Below, one piece after another: positions 59,144-64,000 of a stretch of 64,000 nt of DNA. The DNA is taken from positions 3,730,001 through 3,794,000 of the forward strand of contig LR990056.1 in NCBI GenBank assembly GCA_905147135.1. The letters are read 5' to 3'. This DNA comes from Blastobasis lacticolella. Taxonomy: Eukaryota; Arthropoda; Insecta; Lepidoptera; Blastobasidae. A model generated the notes under the pieces. It ran no database searches and was not told where the DNA came from. It saw only the letters and a list, made by a program, of their open reading frames with translations. The position numbers and the translations under genes were made by a program. The stretch's first letter is position 1; each line of letters begins with the position of its first letter.

Positions 59144-60224
59144 GAGCCCCCTCTCCAAAACATTGATACGCTTTATCATTGTAAGTTAATATTTTTTATA
59201 ATCTAACTTACGGACCAATTAGAATTTTAAAACGTTATGTTAACTCAATCCATATTTTCTCTCCCGCGCCTTACATCGCTTAGCATCTTGCATTCCCTTA
59301 TCGCGTTATTGCTATTTATTTAATTTCGCAGGTATTCATAGGGTAATCTGGCACATTAGGGATGTGACTGTGGACCTTCAATCCATGGCGCATCTTCTCT
59401 CTTCTCCTCTTTGCCCTGTTACTTCCACCAGAGAGGAATTGCTCCTGACTGCTGGCCGAACCAGATCTAACATGTTTTCGAACGAAAATTGACTCGATGA
59501 AGATGATATGATGAAGATGTACCTAAAGGAGATTTGTACGAAAGATTTATCTCTGTAAATAAGACAAAAATGCAGAATTTAAAGTTTGCAAACAAGTTTA
59601 ATCTTTATTTTCTATGACGCAGAGTTCAATTTGCTTTTTGTTTTATCTCTAGCAGTGTTCAACAATGTAATGGAGAATTTTTATGGTATGGTACATTTTA
59701 GTAATAGTGATCGTAAAAGATGGAAGTGGGATTTTCACACCTTCGTTTATGTTCGTTCATAATGTGATAAATTTCACAATCCAAGATAATGTTACGCCAT
59801 GATAACAATAACGCGTACTCACTCTGATAACCCGCAGTTGTAATATTGTTTTACATCAAGAATTAGACATGTTTACCAGTTAATATTAGTATGCATCGGC
59901 TCCACTGTTCTATTGTTCTAATGAAAATTTTCCTTATTTCTACACACCTTCTTTGTGTTGCGTTGAGTACTAGAAATACTTAAACTTTTACAAAGTTATA
60001 TTATTGTACCCCTTCGAACCGTGGTGACTAACCCTAAATGCAACGAAATAACGATTTATGTGTAGTAAATAACGAAAAGCTTAAATTTCTTATGAATACT
60101 AGACAATATATCTGACGATAGACATGCCTGTCAAATCAAATCAAATCACATCAAAATTTATTTATAGAGTAGGACATTAAATATATCTTTCAATCGTCAA
60201 AGTAATTGTAATTGAGCTGGTTCC

Positions 60225-60350
60225 CTATCTTTCCAACCGCAACACAACGCAAGCATTTGTTGCTTGGCAGCAGAAATAGATAAGTCGGTGGTACCCACAC
60301 AGACTCTACAGGCTTGAAGAGTCCTACCACCAGGTAAAATCTGGTCATTA
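60225..60350 (-). repeat. LINE/SINE 3' tail family E, partial
   Basis: CGCAAGCATTTGTTGCTTGG, CAGCAGAAATAGATAAG, CGGTGGTACCCACACAGACT and CCTACCACCAGGTAAAA match the right half of 32785-33080. Confidence 0.6.
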
Positions 60351-60489
60351 CTTCGTACTCGGAACTGAAAGGACAGTCTCGTTTAAAACAATAAAAAGTA
60401 AAACGTGGAATACTTGAAAAATAAACAAACAACAAACAGCCTAACAAAGAGCAGTAAACTCCTGTGCGTTCTGTGAATTAATCAGCTGA

Positions 60490-60670
60490 CATTAACTTCG
60501 ATATGTAAGGTCGCGGCTGTCTCGCGGGCCCGAGTCCGAGTCAGTCGGGCACGCGTCAGCGACGCGTGCACTCAGTGCAGTGTCGCGCGGAGAATGGAGG
60601 GAAAGGGACGGCAGGAGCGCGGTCGTGCGACTCAGTCCCACTCCCTTACGTTACGATGAACGGCAACGAA
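60490..60670. promoter_or_regulatory. CpG-rich block, possible promoter
   Basis: A sharp GC/CpG rise (GTCTCGCGGGCCCGAGTCCG, GGGCACGCGTCAGCGACGCG, GTGCACTCAGTGCAGTGTCG, GGAGCGCGGTCGTGCGACTC) in AT-rich DNA, similar in style to the receptor promoter. TCAGTC and TCAGTG resemble insect initiators. No exon with a convincing donor follows on either strand. Confidence 0.35.
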
Positions 60671-60759
60671 TTTCTTTTTTTTTTTTCACACTTCACACGG
60701 TATATCACCTATGTACACTCATATATAGTATTATGTATTTAAACAAATAATATTTATTA

Positions 60760-61018
60760 TTTATTTCTTGTGGCACTTTTGTCCGTGCTTCACTAGGGGG
60801 CCCACTGAAAACCAGCGTCACGGCAACTGTCGTGGCATATGCTGAGTGTGGCCCTATTGCACTCTCCACATGGCACAAGTAACGAGATTAGAGTATCTTT
60901 TTTCCTTTTCTTGTTTTGTTATTGTCTCTGTATGATTTTATTTTTAAAATTTAATTTTAAGAATTTTGTGCTGTGTGTTTGAGTGTAATAAATGTGTTTT
61001 ACTTTACTTACTTTACTT
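60760..61018 (+). repeat. Probable retroposon with AATAAA-like tail
   Basis: CTAGGGGGCCCACTGAAAAC, CAGCGTCACGGCAACTGTCG and CTGAGTGTGGCCCTATTGCA are followed by a T-rich region and TGAGTGTAATAAATGTG, then TTTACTTTACTTACTTTACTT. I think this is a common lepidopteran repeat tail but cannot name the family. Confidence 0.35.
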
Positions 61019-61134
61019 CATAGTCGACGCCGTTTATGGTGCTATTAGTACTCGGACGCTTATTACTATTTCAGTGAATTATATGTTTCTTGCCATTTTA
61101 TTTATTTTTAACAGTGAAGAGCGTTAAAAAGAGC

Positions 61135-61330
61135 GTCTGTGGGTATCCGACTCGTGAGCGAGAGGTACCGGCTTCAAACCCCAGTGCGGCCAATGACTCT
61201 TTTCTGAGTTATGTACATTAGTTGAATGCTAACCGATGCTCTTATGGTGAGGGAAAACATCGAGATGAAACCTGCACATTCAGGCATATAATTAAAGTAA
61301 CCATTGGAACAACGCACCCAGAAATCGACG
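61135..61330 (+). mobile_element. Second tRNA-derived SINE family
   Basis: The head GGGTATCCGACTCGTGAGCG, AGAGGTACCGGCTTCAAACC has an A-box-like start and a B-box-like GGCTTCAAACCCC. The body includes GCTAACCGATGCTCTTATGG, GAGGGAAAACATCGAGATGA and CCTGCACATTCAG, shared with 51733-51800. It is distinct from family S. Confidence 0.65.
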
Positions 61331-61537
61331 TCTGTATGGGCTTTAGCGCTATAGATGACATTTTAAAAGACAGACGCGAAAGATCAGCACGAAAAAGCCT
61401 CGTCTTCCAAATTATTTTCCATTTATCTCGTGGTTAACCACTGAATAGGCTAGCATATTTATTAGCATAGACTAATATTAATGGTATATGCTAGTAAATA
61501 TGCTAATGTTAATGGTAAACGTCCCACCATCTCGTAG

Positions 61538-61737
61538 TCAGCGTTTTGCATCCACTTTCCTCATGCGCACTGCAAAGGACTCTCTGCCTGAATCAGTGTT
61601 CTCCGATAAGTATAACCTCGGGGTCTTCAAATCAAGAGTGAATAGGTATCTTCTAGGCACGCATGCTACATCTTCGATCTCATCGTCGCTTTCCATCAGT
61701 TGAGTTGAGGTCAAATAAAAGCCTATTGACAAAAAAA
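61538..61737 (+). mobile_element. LINE 3' end, related to 2-1476
   Basis: A frame gives SQRFASTFLMRTAKDSLPES, VFSDKYNLGVFKSRVNRYLL and ends at about 61703, then GAGTTGAGGTCAAATAAAAG and an A-run. It is more diverged from the first LINE than the copies at 26.8 and 47.6 kb. A short deletion removes the W-N part of the TA.EWNSLP motif. Confidence 0.82.
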
Positions 61738-61864
61738 ATATTTCTAGTTTTAATTGTGTAAATTGTAATAATCATTTTAGGTTCCTTTGTAAACTATTAC
61801 TATTAATATACTTTAGTTATATTACTTCTTTTTTGTTAACACGAACCTGACGCATGAACCAGCA

Positions 61865-61985
61865 TTTGCACCACAAGCCGCACGTGGCCGGCGGCATTGC
61901 CGGCGTTTCGTAAGCGCCGGGGCGCCGCGTGCGCACGCGCATGACTCCGCGACGCGCGCCCGAGCTAGTACCTAGCAACTGAGAG
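61865..61985. promoter_or_regulatory. CpG-rich block
   Basis: CGCACGTGGCCGGCGGCATT, GCGCCGGGGCGCCGCGTGCG, CACGCGCATGACTCCGCGAC form a 110-bp GC island with no frame of note. It could be a promoter or a transposon end. It resembles shorter GC blocks at 35440-35475 and 63660-63750. Confidence 0.3.
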
Positions 61986-62134
61986 GAGTATTATAATAGT
62001 AAATGTTTTATTTTTATCTTTTACGTGTGTGTTGTAGATCTAAAATTGAAATGTAAGTCGCAAGATTTATTTTATATAATTTATTTATTATTAATATACT
62101 GGCTCAGTGGCTAGCGGTAAATCTGTATGTACCT

Positions 62135-62342
62135 AAATAAATATGCTTGGACAATTCACACAGGCCATCTAGCCCCAAAGTAAGCAAAGTTTGTGTTGTG
62201 GGTGCCAGAAAACTGATAAACTACAAACATATTTTACTCATTAAACATAGGTACTACACCCAGACCCGTAACAGAAAATAAAATTCATCATTTCAATTTC
62301 CGGGACGTCTGATGTTAACCAACTGAACCACTCAGGTCGTCA
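62135..62342 (-). mobile_element. tRNA-derived SINE (family S), head shortened
   Basis: On the minus strand the tail (AAGCATATTTATTTAGG) and body (CACCCACAACACAAACTTTG, CTTACTTTGGGGCTAGATGG) are intact. The head keeps GACCTGAGTGGTTCAGTTGG but lacks the B-box region, probably by deletion. Confidence 0.86.
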
Positions 62343-62345
62343 AAC

Positions 62346-63655
62346 TTTTCCCGTCTGAAAACTGAGAGGAGCATAGCTCTATGATCTCCGCGCTATGCGG
62401 TAAATCTGCCAGCCAGTAATTTGATCATATTTTCAATATTACGCTATCAAAACCAATGAAATTTTGTAGACGTGGTCAAGAAACTAATATGTTGTATGTA
62501 ACCATTGGGCCACCGACGCTCTAACGTCAGATTGATGATAATAATCACTACACTTTATAAAACAAAGTCCCACGCTACGTCTGTTTGCCTGCCTTCATTT
62601 TCATGCGGTTTTCACCAATGCACAAAGTGATTCATAGGGAAGGTTTAGGTGTATAATTTGTTAAGGTTACCCATGTGAAGCCGGGGCGGGTCGCCAATAT
62701 AATAATAAATAATAACCCCAATCGTAGATAAATACACACTAATATAACGGAATAACGTCACGTCATGCCTACACACAGGTTTGTTCCTTTGTGGCATCTT
62801 GCGAATGTCACTGAAGACATGATATTGTTCAAAATTCAATATGGCGACTACCAGTCACCTATTTATGAAAAAAAATCATGAAAGCCAACAAACTATGTCA
62901 TGTGGAATATAATTGAATAGGTATTAAAAATCATCTAGGTATCTGTTACAATTTTTCCGATTAGGATATATAGATAACGATTTGAAGTTGGTTAGCAACC
63001 ATTCTCACTTTTTTCACTTCACTTACACTTTTATGGTACCGATCAGTCCCGAAGGGGTCAGCAGAGACCCATCGTCCCACAGTTGCTATCGTCGATAACA
63101 CTGTCATAAATGGTCGTTGTTATTCTTAAATACCTCTTCCAAACATGGTATTAAATAGCGCATTCTATGCAGTGCCTACATCTTTGCATGGCGAATGACA
63201 AACACGTTTGCCCATTATACGTTTGTACGTCTGTATCTGATTTTCTATTACACTTAGTTTGCATAGTTTTGATTCATCCTATCCCTGTACTTCTACGAGT
63301 ATTTACCAGTTTCTTATCGATCGAAATGGGTATTAAAATAATATTTACAGAACTGAATAAATTAAAGGAAAAGATAATTATTTTACAATGGTTAAAAAAA
63401 CCATTAGCCTAATTAAAAACGAAATAAATATTTAAATACAAAAAAAAAACAATTTATGTCAAACAACCCGCCCCCGATTGTTCCCGGCGCAAAGGTTCCC
63501 TTTACGCCAGCCAGCAGCATACCCGCGCTGTATTTCAATGGCGATCGTCTGCACTAGGAACCGCTAATTTGCTATTATATTTATTGCGTAAGTACGATGA
63601 CTTTTGAACTTAATATTTGAAGTACCTAATTACTAAATGCATTGTGCAAACGCAA
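62346..63655. other. AT-rich DNA, no feature seen
   Basis: Short open frames on both strands (for example 63167-63412) show no motif. A GC-richer patch lies at 63465-63530. Confidence 0.4.
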
Positions 63656-63765
63656 TCACATTCGCCTCGTGTCCTGGCCTGAGTAAGGGCCGACGGCCGC
63701 CATTATGTAAACAACGATAGAGGACGCGGGGGCGGGGGGTCTTTGCTATGCATATTTTTGACTTC
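63656..63765. promoter_or_regulatory. CpG-rich block near window end
   Basis: GGGCCGACGGCCGCCATTAT, GTAAACAACGATAGAGGACG, CGGGGGCGGGGGGTC. A GCCGCCATTATG string resembles a conserved regulatory site type, but this is only a likeness. No exon is visible. Confidence 0.3.
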
Positions 63766-63839
63766 TGAACCCGGTGGTATACCTACTTTACAACAATCTA
63801 CTTTTTTCTAGCTAATAAACATTTCTCTTGAATCACTCT

Positions 63840-63950
63840 ATCTATTGGTGAAAAACGCATCGAAATCCGTTGTGTAGTTTAAAAGATCTAAGCGTACATA
63901 GATAAATACATAGAAACTTTGTTTTATACTATGTATATGTATATAGTTGA
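63840..63950 (+). repeat. Transposon tail family F, copy 2
   Basis: CGCATCGAAATCCGTTGTGT, AGTTTAAAAGATCTAAGCGT and ACATAGATAAATACATAGAA match 41460-41570 in order. Confidence 0.5.
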
Positions 63951-64000
63951 TATGGCGGATGAGGGATTTGAGTTGTGTTTAGGTCAGCAATACTGAATTG

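Overview
This window looks like a piece of an insect nuclear chromosome, most likely from a moth or butterfly. The background is AT-rich and intron-bearing, and it is crowded with short relics of LINEs, tRNA-derived SINEs, fold-back MITEs and a mariner element of types I associate with Lepidoptera. No bacterial or viral gene layout is present. The species assignment is inference from repeat style; no database search was possible.

One host gene can be read with confidence. It is a two-exon minus-strand gene for a class-A-like orphan G-protein-coupled receptor. Coding exon 1 (37632-37487) carries the N-terminus and membrane segment 1. Coding exon 2 (11064-9771) carries segments 2-7, a very long third intracellular loop and a Ser/Ala-rich tail. 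The exons are separated by a 26.4-kb phase-2 intron with consensus splice sites, and the joined product is about 479 residues. Both exons are GC-rich islands. The receptor departs from the family signature: DRY reads DQH, NPxxY reads SPFLF, and the usual Cys of segment 3 is absent. Just upstream, a CpG-rich block at 37690-38010 is the likely promoter. On the opposite strand it contains a short start-plus-donor sequence that could be the first exon of a divergent gene.

Layout. 1-9 kb: the downstream flank, dense in decayed transposons (a broken LINE reverse transcriptase, a LINE 3' end, RTE-like fragments, a Harbinger-like fragment, a retroposed repeat with clear target-site duplication, MITEs, and a roughly 103-bp tandem repeat). 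9.5-11.1 kb: receptor exon 2. 11.1-37.5 kb: the giant intron, with few recognisable transposons, one (CA)n tract, some hairpins, and a 1.1-kb stretch with ten copies of CTCTAC. 37.5-38 kb: exon 1 and promoter. 38-64 kb: the upstream flank, again transposon-dense, with six copies of one tRNA-derived SINE, at least six fold-back elements, a mariner pseudogene split by a later insertion, tail-to-tail LINE ends, a 54-bp perfect palindrome and several CpG-rich blocks that may mark promoters.

No complete active transposon, CRISPR array or free-standing tRNA/rRNA gene was seen. The most notable items are the split divergent receptor with its transposon-poor intron, the CTCTAC cluster, the cloverleaf-like fold-back element at 58.8-59.0 kb, and the dated insertions.
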